Shown: positions 55,136 through 64,000, counted from the first letter of the stretch. The stretch: DNA of 64,000 bases from Candidatus Rokuibacteriota bacterium (GCA_016188005.1 JACPIQ010000028.1:1-64000), one strand, 5' to 3'. The notes: a model not told the origin generated them from the letters alone. Made by a program: numbers and translations.

Positions 55136-56683
55136 ATGACCACCAAGGCCCTGACCGTGCTCGCGCTCCTTGCCTCGCTCGTTTCCGCGCCGGCGACCAC
55201 GGCCCAGGAGACCCCCCGGGCCGGCGGCGTGATCAAGGCCGCCATGATCGGCGAGCCGCCGTCGCTGGACCTGCACTGGACGACAGCCGTGATCGTGCAG
55301 CAGATCACCTGGCACATCTACGAGACGCTCTACACCTACGACAAGTCCTTCAGCCCCATCCCCATGCTGGCCGAGGGTCACTCGGTCGCCGACGGCGGTC
55401 GGCGCTACACGATCACGCTCCGCAAGGGGGTCAAGTTCCACAACGGCAAGGAGATGACGTCGGCGGATGTGGTCCCCTCCCTCCAGCGCTGGGGGAAGAT
55501 GGGCACCTCCGGCAAGCTCCTCTGGAAGAGGGTGGAGGTGGTGGAGGCCCGGGACCCCTACACCGTCGTCATCCACCTCAAGGAGCCGTCGGGCTCGCTC
55601 CTCTACGGCCTGGCCGAGCCCAACAACGCGGCGGCCATCTACCCCAGGGAGGTGATGGCGGCGGCCGGCGACGGGCAGATCAAGGAGTTCATCGGCACCG
55701 GCCCTTATCGCTTCGTGGAGCACAAGGCCGACCGGCACATCAAGCTGGCGCGCTTCAAGGACTACGCGGCCCGGCCGGAGCCGGCCCACGGCTGGGGCGG
55801 GAAGCGCATCGCCCACGCCGACGAGATCCTCTTCATCCCCGTCCCCGACGTCGCGGTGCGGCTGGCCGGCGTGGAGACCGGCGAGTACCACTTCGGGCAG
55901 AACATCAAGCAGGACCAGCACGAGCGGCTCAAGCGGAACCCCGCGCTCGAGGCGGGGGTCGTGAAGCCTTACGGCTGGATCACGGCGGTGCCGAACCACA
56001 AGCAGGGCATCATGACGAACAAGAAGGTCCGCCAGGCCTTCCTGGCCGCGCTGGACATGGATCCGATCATGGCCGCCGGCGTGGGCAACAAGGCCTTCTA
56101 CCGGCTGGACGGGGCCCTCTTCTATCCCGAGCAGGGGCTCGCGCACTCCCAGTCGGGGGTCACGGGCTATAACCAGAAGAGCCGGGAGCGGGCACGGGCG
56201 CTCCTCAAGGAGGCGGGCTACAAGGGCGAGCCCGTCCGCTGGATCACGACCAAGGAGTACGACTGGATGTACAACACGGCCCTGGTCGCCAGGCAGCAGA
56301 TGGAAGAGGCGGGCTTCAAGGTGGATCTGCAGGTCCTCGACTGGGCGACCCTCGTCCAGCGCCGGAACAAGCCCGAGCTCTTCGACATCTTCTCCACCGG
56401 CTTCACGCTGCGGGCGGACCCGGCGCTGGCGACGGCGATCCAGTGCAACTGGCCGGGCTGGTGGTGCCTCGAGGAGAAGGAGCGCCTGCTCGGCGAGATG
56501 CTCCGGGAGGGCGACCCCAGGAAGCGCCGCGCGATGATCGAGCGGCTCCAGGGCATCTTCTACGATGACGTGGGGCGCGTCAAGCTCGGCGACTACTTCC
56601 TCATGGACGTGACGCGCAAGGAGCTCCGCGGCTTCCGCGCGAGTCCCTTCCTGACCTTCTGGAACGTCTGGCTCGCGCGGTAG
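55136..56683 (+). CDS. Peptide-type ABC substrate-binding protein (second system)
   Basis: 515 residues from ATG 55136, preceded by CGGAGGCG. Sec signal (ALTVLALLASLVSAPATTAQ) and SBP family 5 fold: GGVIKAAMIGEPPSLDLHW, YTITLRKGVKFHNGKEMTSADV, VRQAFLAALDMDPIMAAG. The open frame upstream of 55136 lacks a signal and is not used. Heads an SBP-permease-permease set again without ATPases. Confidence 0.93.
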   Translation: MTTKALTVLALLASLVSAPATTAQETPRAGGVIKAAMIGEPPSLDLHWTTAVIVQQITWHIYETLYTYDKSFSPIPMLAEGHSVADGGRRYTITLRKGVKFHNGKEMTSADVVPSLQRWGKMGTSGKLLWKRVEVVEARDPYTVVIHLKEPSGSLLYGLAEPNNAAAIYPREVMAAAGDGQIKEFIGTGPYRFVEHKADRHIKLARFKDYAARPEPAHGWGGKRIAHADEILFIPVPDVAVRLAGVETGEYHFGQNIKQDQHERLKRNPALEAGVVKPYGWITAVPNHKQGIMTNKKVRQAFLAALDMDPIMAAGVGNKAFYRLDGALFYPEQGLAHSQSGVTGYNQKSRERARALLKEAGYKGEPVRWITTKEYDWMYNTALVARQQMEEAGFKVDLQVLDWATLVQRRNKPELFDIFSTGFTLRADPALATAIQCNWPGWWCLEEKERLLGEMLREGDPRKRRAMIERLQGIFYDDVGRVKLGDYFLMDVTRKELRGFRASPFLTFWNVWLAR

Positions 56684-56708
56684 GCCGGGGCGCCGCGGGG
56701 CCGGCCGC

Positions 56709-57653
56709 ATGAAGGTCTATCTCCTCCGGCGTCTCCTCGCGGTGGTTCCGGTCATGCTCGTGGTCGCCACGGTGGCCTTCGTTCTCATCCACCTGGCCCC
56801 GGGGGACCCGGCCAGCGTCATCGCGGGCCCCTACGCGACGCAGGACGACATCACCCGGCTCCACCACCAGCTCGGGCTCGACCAGCCGCTGCCGCTGCAG
56901 CTCGTCAAGTGGTACGGGCGCCTGCTCGCCGGCGACCTGGGGGATTCCATCTTCCTGCGCCGGCCCGTCAGCGAGGCCATCGTCGAGCGGCTCGAGCCCA
57001 CGCTGCTGCTCACCGGCTGGGCGACGCTCATCGCCGTGCTCATCGGGATCCCCGCGGGCGTCCTCTCGGCGCGCTACCACAACTCGGCCCTGGACCAGTC
57101 CTTCATGGCGCTGGCGCTGGTCGGGCTCTCGGTGCCGAGCTTCCTCCTGGGGCTCCTCATGATCCTGGTCTTCGGCGTCTGGTTGGGCTGGCTCCCCGTG
57201 GCGGGCTACGCGCCGCTCGAGTCGGGGGTGTGGCCCAACCTGCGCTCGCTCCTGATGCCCGCCGTGTCCCTGGGCCTCGTCCAGTCGGCGCTCATCGCCC
57301 GCATCACGCGCTCGAGCATGCTGGATGTCCTGCGGGAGCAGTACATCCTGGCCAGCCGCTCCAAGGGGCTCGGAGAGCGCGCCGTCGTCTACAAGCACGC
57401 GCTCAAGAACGCCATCATCCCGACCCTCACGGTGATCGGCATCACGCTGGCGATCCTGATCGGCGGCGCCGTCGTCATCGAGACCGTCTTCAACATCCCG
57501 GGGCTCGGGCGGCTCATCATCTCCGCTGTGCTCCGCCGGGACTACCCGGTGATCCAGGGCGTGGTGCTGCTGATCGCCGTCGCCTACACCCTGGTCAACC
57601 TCCTCGTGGACCTGGCCTACCTGACCCTCGACCCGAGGATCCGGTATCGGTGA
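56709..57653 (+). CDS. ABC transporter permease, DppB type (second system)
   Basis: 314 residues: YLLRRLLAVVPVMLVVATVAF, HLAPGDPASVIAGP, the EAA loop (LASRSKGLGERAVVYKHALK) and FNIPGLGRLIISAVLRRDYP. Six helices. Its stop overlaps the GTG of the next permease (GTGA). Confidence 0.94.
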   Translation: MKVYLLRRLLAVVPVMLVVATVAFVLIHLAPGDPASVIAGPYATQDDITRLHHQLGLDQPLPLQLVKWYGRLLAGDLGDSIFLRRPVSEAIVERLEPTLLLTGWATLIAVLIGIPAGVLSARYHNSALDQSFMALALVGLSVPSFLLGLLMILVFGVWLGWLPVAGYAPLESGVWPNLRSLLMPAVSLGLVQSALIARITRSSMLDVLREQYILASRSKGLGERAVVYKHALKNAIIPTLTVIGITLAILIGGAVVIETVFNIPGLGRLIISAVLRRDYPVIQGVVLLIAVAYTLVNLLVDLAYLTLDPRIRYR

Positions 57654-58564
57654 CACGTGAGGCTTCCGCCCCTGCCGCGCCCCCTGGGGTCCTCGCTGTC
57701 GTCGCGCCCCCCCGCTGGCTCGGGCTCCGCGCCTTCCTCAGGCGCAGGACCGCCGTCCTGGGCGCGCTGCTGGTCGCGCTGAACCTGCTGGTCGCGCTGT
57801 CGGCTCCGGCTGTGGCGCGCCTGGACCCGCAGTTGCTGGACGTCCGGGCCCGGCTCTCGGCCCCCACGGCCGCACACTGGTTCGGCACCGACCACGTGGG
57901 CCGTGACGTGTGGAGCCGCGTCGTGCACGGCGCGCGCCTCTCGATGCTGGTGGGGGGCTCGGTGGTGCTGCTGGCCTGCGCGGGCGGCCTCGTCTTCGGG
58001 CTGCTGGGAGGCTTCTACCGCGCCCTCGATAACCCGCTCATGCGTGTCATGGACGGGCTCATGGCCTTCCCGGGGATCATCCTCGCCATCGCCCTCATGG
58101 CCTCCCTGGGCCCGAGCGTGCTCAACGTCATCACGGCGCTGGGCGTGGTCTACGTCCCGCGCGTGGCACGGATCGTCCGCGGCTCGGTGCTCGTGGTCCG
58201 CGAGACCGCCTACGTGGAGGCCGCCCGCGCCCTCGGCATCCCCGACACGCGGATCCTGCTGCGTCACATCCTCCCCAACTGCCTCTCGCCGGTGATCGTG
58301 CAGGGAACCTTCATCTTCGCGGCCGCCGTCCTCGGCGAGGCCGCCCTGTCCTTCCTCGGCGTGGGGGTCCCGCCCCAGATCCCGTCGTGGGGCAACGTGC
58401 TGGCGGAGGGGCGACTGTACCTGCAGCAGGCGCCGTGGCTGATCGTGTTCCCGGGCGCGGCCATCATGGCGGGCATCCTGGGGCTCAACCTCTTCGGGGA
58501 CGGGCTCCGCGACCTCCTGGATCCGCGGCTGCGGGGGGTGCAGGGGGCTTCGCGCGAGGGCTGA
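57650..58564 (+). CDS. ABC transporter permease, DppC type (second system)
   Basis: 304 residues from GTG 57650. An Ala/Pro-rich cytoplasmic start precedes HWFGTDHVGRDVWSRVVHGARLS, the EAA loop (VEAARALGIPDTRILLRHIL) and LGEAALSFLGVGVPPQIPSWG. The next gene on this side is LysR in the opposite direction, so no DppD/DppF ATPases follow. Confidence 0.94.
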   Translation: MTREASAPAAPPGVLAVVAPPRWLGLRAFLRRRTAVLGALLVALNLLVALSAPAVARLDPQLLDVRARLSAPTAAHWFGTDHVGRDVWSRVVHGARLSMLVGGSVVLLACAGGLVFGLLGGFYRALDNPLMRVMDGLMAFPGIILAIALMASLGPSVLNVITALGVVYVPRVARIVRGSVLVVRETAYVEAARALGIPDTRILLRHILPNCLSPVIVQGTFIFAAAVLGEAALSFLGVGVPPQIPSWGNVLAEGRLYLQQAPWLIVFPGAAIMAGILGLNLFGDGLRDLLDPRLRGVQGASREG

Positions 58565-58573
58565 GCCCGCGCC

Positions 58574-59512
58574 CTACCGCGGCCGCACCCGGGCGGGCGT
58601 CTGGGGCCGCGCGGCGGGCTTCGTCAAGTCGGTGACGGCCTCGCGCAGCGTGGTGAGCAGCGCCAGCGCCTCCGGGCCCAGCGGCCGCTGGCGGGGGTGG
58701 ATCACATCCAGGCTCCGGGCGATGGGCTCTGCGTCCGAGATCTCGATGGACACCAGGCGCCGCTGACGGATCTCCTGCGCCACCGCCAGGAGCGGGAGGA
58801 AGGCGAGCCCCATCCCCCGGTCCACCATCCGCTTTGCCGTCTCGATGGTCTCCACCTCGAGCACCACGTTGGGGACGAGGCCCGCACGGCGGAAGAGCCC
58901 GTGGCTCAGCGTCCAGTCGCTGGAGCCGCGGTCGAAGAAGATGAGCGGACGGTCAGCGATCTCCTCGAGCGCGGCCCGCCGTGACCGCGGCGGCCAGGAG
59001 GCGGCGCGCCCCACCAGGGTGAGCGGATCCTCCCGGAGGCTCACGGTCTCCACCCCCGGATGATGGAGGGAGCGGGCGACGCCCAGCTCCGCCTCTCCCC
59101 GGAGCACCATCTCCAGCACCTCCTTCGAGTGCCCGGAGCGCACGGTGATCATCACGGCGGGATGCCCGGCCTGGAAGCGGTGGAGGACGTCGGGGAGGAG
59201 GTAGGTGCAGATGGAGAGCGCAGCGGCGATCTGGAGCGTGCCGGCGCTGCCCTGGCGGAGGTCGTGGACGGCCTGGCGCGCCAGCGCGGCCGCGCGCAGG
59301 AGCTGCTCTGCGTGGGGCTTGAAGGCACGGCCCGCGGCGGACAGGGCCAGCCCGCCGCGGCCGCGCTCGAAGAGTGCCACGCGCAGGGAGTCCTCGAGGG
59401 CCTTGATGCGCGCGCTCACGGCAGGCTGGCTGATGTTGAGCGCCTCGGCCGCCCGGCGGAAGCCGCCGTAGGTCCCCACCGCCAGGAACGCCTCGATCTG
59501 CCCGATCTCCAC
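58574..59512 (-). CDS. LysR-type transcriptional regulator
   Basis: 312 residues if started at GTG 59512 (AAGGAAGT site upstream); a GTG at 59554 would add 14 residues. The N-terminal HTH is FLAVGTYGGFRRAAEALNIS-QPAVSARIKALE, followed by the LysR effector domain (LQIAAALSICTYLLPDVL, LGVARSLHHPGVETVSL). Divergent from the lyase gene and probably its regulator, with the effector being a related acid. Confidence 0.92.
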   Translation of the reverse strand: MEIGQIEAFLAVGTYGGFRRAAEALNISQPAVSARIKALEDSLRVALFERGRGGLALSAAGRAFKPHAEQLLRAAALARQAVHDLRQGSAGTLQIAAALSICTYLLPDVLHRFQAGHPAVMITVRSGHSKEVLEMVLRGEAELGVARSLHHPGVETVSLREDPLTLVGRAASWPPRSRRAALEEIADRPLIFFDRGSSDWTLSHGLFRRAGLVPNVVLEVETIETAKRMVDRGMGLAFLPLLAVAQEIRQRRLVSIEISDAEPIARSLDVIHPRQRPLGPEALALLTTLREAVTDLTKPAARPQTPARVRPR

Positions 59513-59597
59513 GTCCGATTCACTTCCTTGATGCGGATATTTACGTCGATACACGAGAATTATAGCATCAGCCAGGCATACGACTTGGCCACTGACT

Positions 59598-59612
59598 ATA
59601 AACTTACTTTAT
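59598..59612. promoter_or_regulatory. LysR-type operator candidate
   Basis: ATAAACTTACTTTAT is a perfect inverted repeat (five-base arms, five-base centre) of the T-N11-A kind. It lies in the AT-rich divergent space between the LysR gene and the lyase gene. No footprint can be inferred beyond this. Confidence 0.45.
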
Positions 59613-59761
59613 CAGGGCGATAGAAATGTTGCGTTTGGCCTACCTCGCATGAGTCGGCAGACTCATCCCACGGGAACCCGATCCACACCACCACCACCCA
59701 CCGTCGCCGGGCGGACCACACGGATCGCGCCGGCGGCGACAGCCCGAGCGAGGGGAAAGAC

Positions 59762-60730
59762 ATGGAGAGCAAGGGGAAGGTCTTCCGGGAGCTGCTGCAG
59801 GACGAGCCGTATCTGTTCACGGGCGGCATCTACTCACCGCTGGACGCCCAGATCGCCGAGCGCGCGGGGATGAAGTCCATCTATCTCAGCGGCTACTCGG
59901 TGGCCATGATGAACGGCTGGCCCGACATGGGCCTGCTCACCATGACCGAGGTGGCCAAGACCGCCTCCATGGTGGCCTCGGCCGTGGAGGTGCCCATCAT
60001 CGCCGACGCCGATGACGGCTACGGCAACGCGCTCAGCACCATGCGCACCGTCGCCGAGTTCGTCAAGACCGGCGTCGCCGGCATCCACCTCGAGGACCAG
60101 CGCTTCCCCAAGCGCTGCGGTCACATCGCCGGCAAGACCATCCTCGGCCGCGAGGAGGCCCTCGGCAAGTACAGGGCCGCCCTCGACGAGCGCAACCGGC
60201 TGGACCGCGACTTCGTCATCATCGCCCGCACCGACGCCTTCGGCGCCGTCGGCGGCAGCATGGAGGAGGCCATCTGGCGCGGCCGGGCCTACGCCGATGC
60301 CGGCGTGGACTCGGTGTGGTGCGAGCTGTCCAGCTCCGACCGGGGCCCTGCCATCGAGTTCGCCCGCGCGATGCGGAAGACCCACCCACAGCTCCCGCTG
60401 TCCTTCAACTACTCCTCTTCCTTCCGCTGGCACCGGGACCCCGACCCGCTGACCTTCCGGGAGCTGGGGGAGCTCGGCTACAAGTTCATCTTCATCACGC
60501 TCTACGGCGCTCACGCCGCCATGTACTCGGTGTGGAACCACATGCACGAGCTGGTCAAGAACGAGGAGCAGGCCCAGTGGACGCTGGAGCGCCTCAAGGC
60601 CGGCCATCCCACGGAGAGCCACCACGTCATGTCCCGCGTCGCGCTCTTCCAGGAGTACGAGCACAAGTACATCCCCGGCACCGAGGAGCGCCTCAAGGCC
60701 TCCGACGGCTTCGCCGAAGGGCACCGCTAG
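59762..60730 (+). CDS. Isocitrate lyase / PEP mutase family enzyme
   Basis: 322 residues of the ICL/PEPM barrel: IYLSGYSVAMMNGWPDMG, IIADADDGYGNALSTMRTV metal-site text, IHLEDQRFPKRCGH with the lyase Cys (C119), and ARTDAFGAVGG. The KRCGH loop points to a C-C lyase (2-methylisocitrate, dimethylmalate or similar) and not to PEP mutase. The true substrate is unknown. Followed by a strong hairpin terminator. Confidence 0.9.
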   Translation: MESKGKVFRELLQDEPYLFTGGIYSPLDAQIAERAGMKSIYLSGYSVAMMNGWPDMGLLTMTEVAKTASMVASAVEVPIIADADDGYGNALSTMRTVAEFVKTGVAGIHLEDQRFPKRCGHIAGKTILGREEALGKYRAALDERNRLDRDFVIIARTDAFGAVGGSMEEAIWRGRAYADAGVDSVWCELSSSDRGPAIEFARAMRKTHPQLPLSFNYSSSFRWHRDPDPLTFRELGELGYKFIFITLYGAHAAMYSVWNHMHELVKNEEQAQWTLERLKAGHPTESHHVMSRVALFQEYEHKYIPGTEERLKASDGFAEGHR

Positions 60731-60745
60731 ACGCTCAGCCCGGCC

Positions 60746-60782
60746 CCGCCCGCTCCCCGGCTCCCCGGAGGGGAGCGGGCGG
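60746..60782 (+). terminator. Hairpin terminator after the lyase gene
   Basis: CCGCCCGCTCCCC (60746-60758) and GGGGAGCGGGCGG (60770-60782) form a perfect 13-bp stem with an 11-base loop, 15 bp after the stop. There is no T run, so it may be a strong but U-poor terminator. Confidence 0.65.
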
Positions 60783-60789
60783 TCTACCC

Positions 60790-60819
60790 TTGACTCGCCG
60801 GCGGGCCTGCCTCTAGGAT
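60790..60819 (+). promoter_or_regulatory. Promoter for the branched-chain-type transporter operon
   Basis: TTGACT (60790-60795) and TAGGAT (60814-60819) are 18 bp apart, right after the terminator and ~50 bp before the ATG at 60867. An AGGAGG site lies close to the ATG. Confidence 0.5.
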
Positions 60820-60866
60820 AGCGACGCCCTTCACCCACACCGTCGCCACTCGAGGAGGCACGCCCC

Positions 60867-62126
60867 ATGAGCAAGAAGGCCGAGAGCCAGCCCTCTCCCG
60901 TCACCCGCCGCGCCTTCCTCAAGACCGCCTCCGGTGCCACCGCGGCCGCTGCCCTGGCCGGGCCCTTCCCCGCGTCCGTCAACGTGGCCCGCGCCCAGAG
61001 CCGCCCGATCAAGGTCGGCATCGTGTCGGCCTATTCCGGCGTGTTCTCCGTGGTGGGCAAGCGCAGCGAGCTGGCCATTCGCCTTGCCTTCGAGAAGTCG
61101 AAGTACCGCGACCGCGTGAAGTTCTTCATCGAGGACAGCCAGGTCAAGCCGGACGTGGCCGTCCAGAAGGCCCAGCGGCTGGTGGAACGGGAGGGCGTGG
61201 ACGTCCTGGTGGGCCCGGTGGCGGGGCACGAGGGGCTCGCCGTCTCGGAGTACTGCAAGACCAAGAAGAAGCTCATGCTCCTCGTCTACGGCGGCAACGT
61301 GAAGATCGCCGGCGAGAACTGCAGCCGTTACACGTTCATGGTGGGCCACACGATCTGGAGCGTGAGCGCGCCGGTGGTGCCGTGGGTCCTCGAGACGCTC
61401 GGGAAGGACGTCTTCCTGATCGGCTCGGACTACATCACCGGCCGGGACATCGTCCGCTGGATGGACGAGGGCATCAAGAAGGGCGGCGGGCGCATCGTCG
61501 GCACGACCTTCCCCCCGCTGGGCAACAGCGAGTTCGCCCCGTACATCGCCCAGATCAAGAACGCCAGCCCCCGGCCCAAGGTCGTCACCGGCTTCGTCGG
61601 CGGCAGCGACCTCGTGGCGCTCGCCAAGCAGTTCGACGAGTTCGGCCTCAAGCGCGACGGGATCGTCATGGTGCAGACCATCGGCGGCTTCTCCGACGTC
61701 CAGGCCCGGGCGATGGGCGAGGCGGGAGTCGGGCACTACGACATCATCCACTACTCGCACTGGCTGACCCACAAGGAGAACCAGGACTTCGTCGCCGACT
61801 TCAAGAAGTTCGCCCCGGAGGAGCTGGTGGATGACGCCCACGCCATCGGCCACGACGTGGGTACCTGCATCGTGCACGGGCTGGATGCGGCCGGCGGGGT
61901 CCCCGACAACGACAACGAGAAGATGATCGACGCCATCGGCAAGCGCCGGTGGGTGGGACCGCGGGGCGAGTGCTCCTTCGGCCCCAACCACGTGATCAAG
62001 CACCCGCTGAACATCCGCCAGATCCAGAAGGTCGGCAACGAGTACCGGTCCATCCCGATCAAGAACCTCGGCGCCATGGGGACCCCATGGGACGCCTCGG
62101 GGCCCGGAGGCGCCTGCAAGCTGTAG
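60867..62126 (+). CDS. Branched-chain amino-acid-type ABC substrate-binding protein
   Basis: 419 residues. Tat-type signal (VTRRAFLKTASGATAAAALAG), then the Peripla_BP_6 fold: IKVGIVSAYSGVFSVVGKRSE, LVGPVAGHEGLAVSEYCKTK, FLIGSDYITGRDIVRWMDEG, and a C-terminal CSFGPNHVIKHPLNIRQIQK. The ligand could be an amino acid, amide or aromatic acid. First gene of a LivKHMG-type operon. Confidence 0.94.
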   Translation: MSKKAESQPSPVTRRAFLKTASGATAAAALAGPFPASVNVARAQSRPIKVGIVSAYSGVFSVVGKRSELAIRLAFEKSKYRDRVKFFIEDSQVKPDVAVQKAQRLVEREGVDVLVGPVAGHEGLAVSEYCKTKKKLMLLVYGGNVKIAGENCSRYTFMVGHTIWSVSAPVVPWVLETLGKDVFLIGSDYITGRDIVRWMDEGIKKGGGRIVGTTFPPLGNSEFAPYIAQIKNASPRPKVVTGFVGGSDLVALAKQFDEFGLKRDGIVMVQTIGGFSDVQARAMGEAGVGHYDIIHYSHWLTHKENQDFVADFKKFAPEELVDDAHAIGHDVGTCIVHGLDAAGGVPDNDNEKMIDAIGKRRWVGPRGECSFGPNHVIKHPLNIRQIQKVGNEYRSIPIKNLGAMGTPWDASGPGGACKL

Positions 62127-62142
62127 GGCCGGGCGGGCCTGC

Positions 62143-63009
62143 GTGGCCTCCCCCGAGGTCCTCCTCACCAACTTCCTCTACGGCCTCACGATCGCCTCGG
62201 CGCTGATCCTCATCTCGTCGGGGCTGTCGCTCATCTTCGGGGTCGTCGGCGTCGTCAACTTCTCCCACGGCTCCTTCTGCATGCTGGGGGCCTACGTCGG
62301 CTACTCGCTGGTGATGGTCACCGGCTCCTTCTGGGCCGCCCTCGCGGTGGCGCCGCTCGTGGTGACGGCCGGCGCGATGCTGATGGAGCGCTTCACGCTG
62401 CGCCCCCTCTACGGGCTCAATCCCCTCTACCAGCTCTTCCTCACCTTCGCGCTGAGCCTCGTCTTCTCCAACCTCGTGCTCATGCTCTGGGGCGGGGACA
62501 CGGTGTCCATCTCGACGCCCCCCTACCTGCGTGGGTTCGTCTCGATCCTCGGCATCGCCTACCCGACCTTCCGCCTCTTCGTGCTCGTCTTCAGCGTCTG
62601 TCTGGCCGCGGCGCTCTGGCTCTTCATCGAGCGCTCCGTCTGGGGGGCCGTGCTCCGGGCGGGGCTGCACAACATGGAGATGGTCGAGGCCTTCGGCATC
62701 AACACGCGCGCGCTGGTCAGCGGCGTCTTCGCCGTGGGCGCGGGGCTCGCCGCCGTAGCGGGCGTCGTCATGGGCGCCATGCGCAACGTGAACCCCGAGA
62801 TGGATCTCGATCTCATCACGAGCGCCCTCATCGTCGTGGTCATCGGCGGGCTCGGCAGCTTCCGCGGCGCCGTCATCGGCTCGCTGATCCTCGGCACGGC
62901 GGAGTCCTTCGGCGCCCAGCTCCTGCCGGGTCTCGCCAAGTTCATCGTCTGGATCGTCATGGCCGCGATCCTTCTCTGGCGCCCGGAGGGGCTCGTGAGG
63001 GACGCGTGA
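62143..63009 (+). CDS. livH: Branched-chain-type ABC permease LivH
   Basis: 288 residues from GTG 62143. LivH text: GLTIASALILISSGLSLIFG, VNFSHGSFCMLGAYVGY, GLHNMEMVEAFGINTRALV and VIGGLGSFRGAVIGSLILG. About eight helices. Its stop overlaps the next gene (GTGA). Confidence 0.94.
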   Translation: MASPEVLLTNFLYGLTIASALILISSGLSLIFGVVGVVNFSHGSFCMLGAYVGYSLVMVTGSFWAALAVAPLVVTAGAMLMERFTLRPLYGLNPLYQLFLTFALSLVFSNLVLMLWGGDTVSISTPPYLRGFVSILGIAYPTFRLFVLVFSVCLAAALWLFIERSVWGAVLRAGLHNMEMVEAFGINTRALVSGVFAVGAGLAAVAGVVMGAMRNVNPEMDLDLITSALIVVVIGGLGSFRGAVIGSLILGTAESFGAQLLPGLAKFIVWIVMAAILLWRPEGLVRDA

Positions 63010-63983
63010 CCGCCCGGCTCGCCGCGGCCGGCGTGCTGCTGGCCCTCCTGGCACTCCCGCTCGGGGCGGGCACGCTCTACTCGGACTTCTACCTCTCGCT
63101 GGCGATCCGCGTCCTGGCCTTCGTGATCCTCCTGCTCGGCTTCGATCTCCTGGCGGGCTACGGCGGTTTGATCTCCTTCGGCCACGCGATGTTCTTCGGC
63201 TCAGGCGCCTACGCCGCCGCGCTCACGCTCAAGCATGTCACGACCTCCGTGTGGGTGGCGCTGGCCGTGGCCATCGCGGTGAGCGCCCTCCTCGCCCTCA
63301 TCGTGGGCTTCCTCTCCATCCGGGCGCGGGAGATCTACTTCGTCTTCCTCACATTCGCCTTCGCCCAGTTCGCCTACCACGCGGTGAACTCCTGGGAGTG
63401 GGCGGGGGCGGCCAACGGCCTGCCCGGCATCCCGCCCCCGTCCCTCTGGCTGACGGGCCGGCTGCCATTGGACCTCGACCGCCGCAGCGTCTTCTACTAC
63501 TTCGCGCTCGCCATGGCCGCGGCGGCGTTCCTCGTGGCACGCCGGATCGCGGCCTCCGCCTTCGGGCGCGTGCTGGTCGGCATCCGCGAGAACGAGGAGC
63601 GCGCCCGCTTCCTCGGCTACGACGTCACCCGCTGCCTCCGCCGCGCCTTCCTGATCTCCGGCGTCTTCGCCGGGGTGGGCGGGGCCCTGCTGGCTTCCTT
63701 CCAGAGCTTCGTCGCCCCAACGCTCTACCACTGGAGCGTGTCGGGCGAGGTGCTGCTCATGGCGCTGCTCGGCGGCATGGGCACGCTGGTAGGGCCCATG
63801 GCGGGCGCCGCCTTCGTCATCGTGCTGGGGGACTTCCTCTCCTCCTGGCTCGCGGAGCGCTGGCTCCTCGTCATGGGGCTGATCTACGCGGCCTGCGTGC
63901 TCTTCTCGCCGACCGGCTTCGCCGGCATCGCGCGGCGCCTGGGGGCCCTCCGTGGCTCTGCTGAGACTCAGCGGGCTCCGTAA
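63006..63983 (+). CDS. livM: Branched-chain-type ABC permease LivM
   Basis: 325 residues from GTG 63006. LivM text: GFDLLAGYGGLISFGHAMFFGSGAY, VGFLSIRAREIYFVFLTFAFAQ, GIRENEERARFLGYDV and ALLGGMGTLVGPMAGAAFV. About nine or ten helices. Overlaps the ATPase gene by 32 bases. Confidence 0.94.
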   Translation: MTARLAAAGVLLALLALPLGAGTLYSDFYLSLAIRVLAFVILLLGFDLLAGYGGLISFGHAMFFGSGAYAAALTLKHVTTSVWVALAVAIAVSALLALIVGFLSIRAREIYFVFLTFAFAQFAYHAVNSWEWAGAANGLPGIPPPSLWLTGRLPLDLDRRSVFYYFALAMAAAAFLVARRIAASAFGRVLVGIRENEERARFLGYDVTRCLRRAFLISGVFAGVGGALLASFQSFVAPTLYHWSVSGEVLLMALLGGMGTLVGPMAGAAFVIVLGDFLSSWLAERWLLVMGLIYAACVLFSPTGFAGIARRLGALRGSAETQRAP

Positions 63984-64000
63984 GGCCTTCGGGAGCCTCC
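63952..64000 (+). CDS. livG: Branched-chain-type ABC ATPase LivG, start only
   Basis: From GTG 63952 the frame reads VALLRLSGLRKAFGSL, the standard first strand of a LivG-type ATPase, and runs off the window before Walker A. Overlap with livM supports the start. Confidence 0.7.
   Translation, partial: MALLRLSGLRKAFGSL

Noticed and set aside
59762-60730. Phosphoenolpyruvate mutase or phosphonate pathway
   Set aside because: The KRCGH loop with its Cys is the lyase type, and no phosphonate genes (decarboxylase, transaminase) are nearby.

Overview
The window is very GC-rich, densely packed soil/subsurface-type bacterial DNA. Genes are tightly overlapped (ATGA/GTGA junctions) and GTG starts are common. 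A complete F420 pathway outside Actinobacteria, a large urea/nitrogen block, many solute-binding-protein transporters and CoA-ligase/thiolase genes fit Candidatus Rokubacteria / Methylomirabilota-like bacteria. This placement is an inference from gene content; no rRNA or tRNA gene was found to anchor it.

Layout. (1) 1-2330, minus strand: remains of a phage-defence island. It holds a frameshifted OLD-type ATPase/TOPRIM gene, the first ~30 codons of a DUF1156 methylase, and the first ~23 codons of an SNF2-type helicase butted onto a foreign winged-helix tail. (2) 2915-6802: nadE, an EamA exporter, a small zinc ribbon and a LOG-family gene. (3) 6856-9539: arsR-arsM-acr3-arsC. (4) 9605-26473, minus strand: a nitrogen super-cluster reading glnK-amtB, a G/C hairpin-repeat tract, glnA, an ANTAR regulator, urtABCDE (urea import), ureABCEFGD (urease), a Fis-like protein and a metallo-beta-lactamase lipoprotein. 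A sigma-54-type promoter precedes glnK. (5) 26642-28585: a receiver protein and an NtrC-type regulator with an altered GAFTGA motif.

(6) 28943-36970, plus strand: F420 genes (PPOX-type enzyme, cofG, cofH, HU, an unknown gene, cofD, cofC, cofE, npdG, an Ldh2-family dehydrogenase). (7) 36986-41571: two diguanylate cyclases, a broken HD-GYP regulator, and a tusA/cysteine-desulfurase-like pair whose desulfurase homologue lacks the PLP lysine. (8) 41572-43670: a patch of broken metabolic genes (HMGL-like lyase fragment, ThDP-enzyme with a large internal deletion) flanked by an 18-bp near-identical direct repeat. (9) 43715-53849: acyl-CoA ligase, TPR-like protein, thiolase-like/DUF35 pair, a peptide-type ABC importer lacking ATPases, and a second CoA ligase. 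A 62-bp palindromic element sits exactly between the two permease genes. (10) 53874-64000: beta-propeller protein, a second ATPase-less peptide-type importer, LysR, isocitrate-lyase/PEP-mutase family enzyme, and a LivKHMG-type importer running off the right edge.

Working together: PII, Amt, GS, Urt and urease form a nitrogen-scavenging route from urea or ammonium to glutamine. The F420 block makes the cofactor, and its NpdG and PPOX proteins would use it. The most unusual points are the stub-by-stub decay of the defence island, the lysine-less IscS-like protein beside TusA, the palindrome between permeases, and the repeat-built N-terminus of UrtD.
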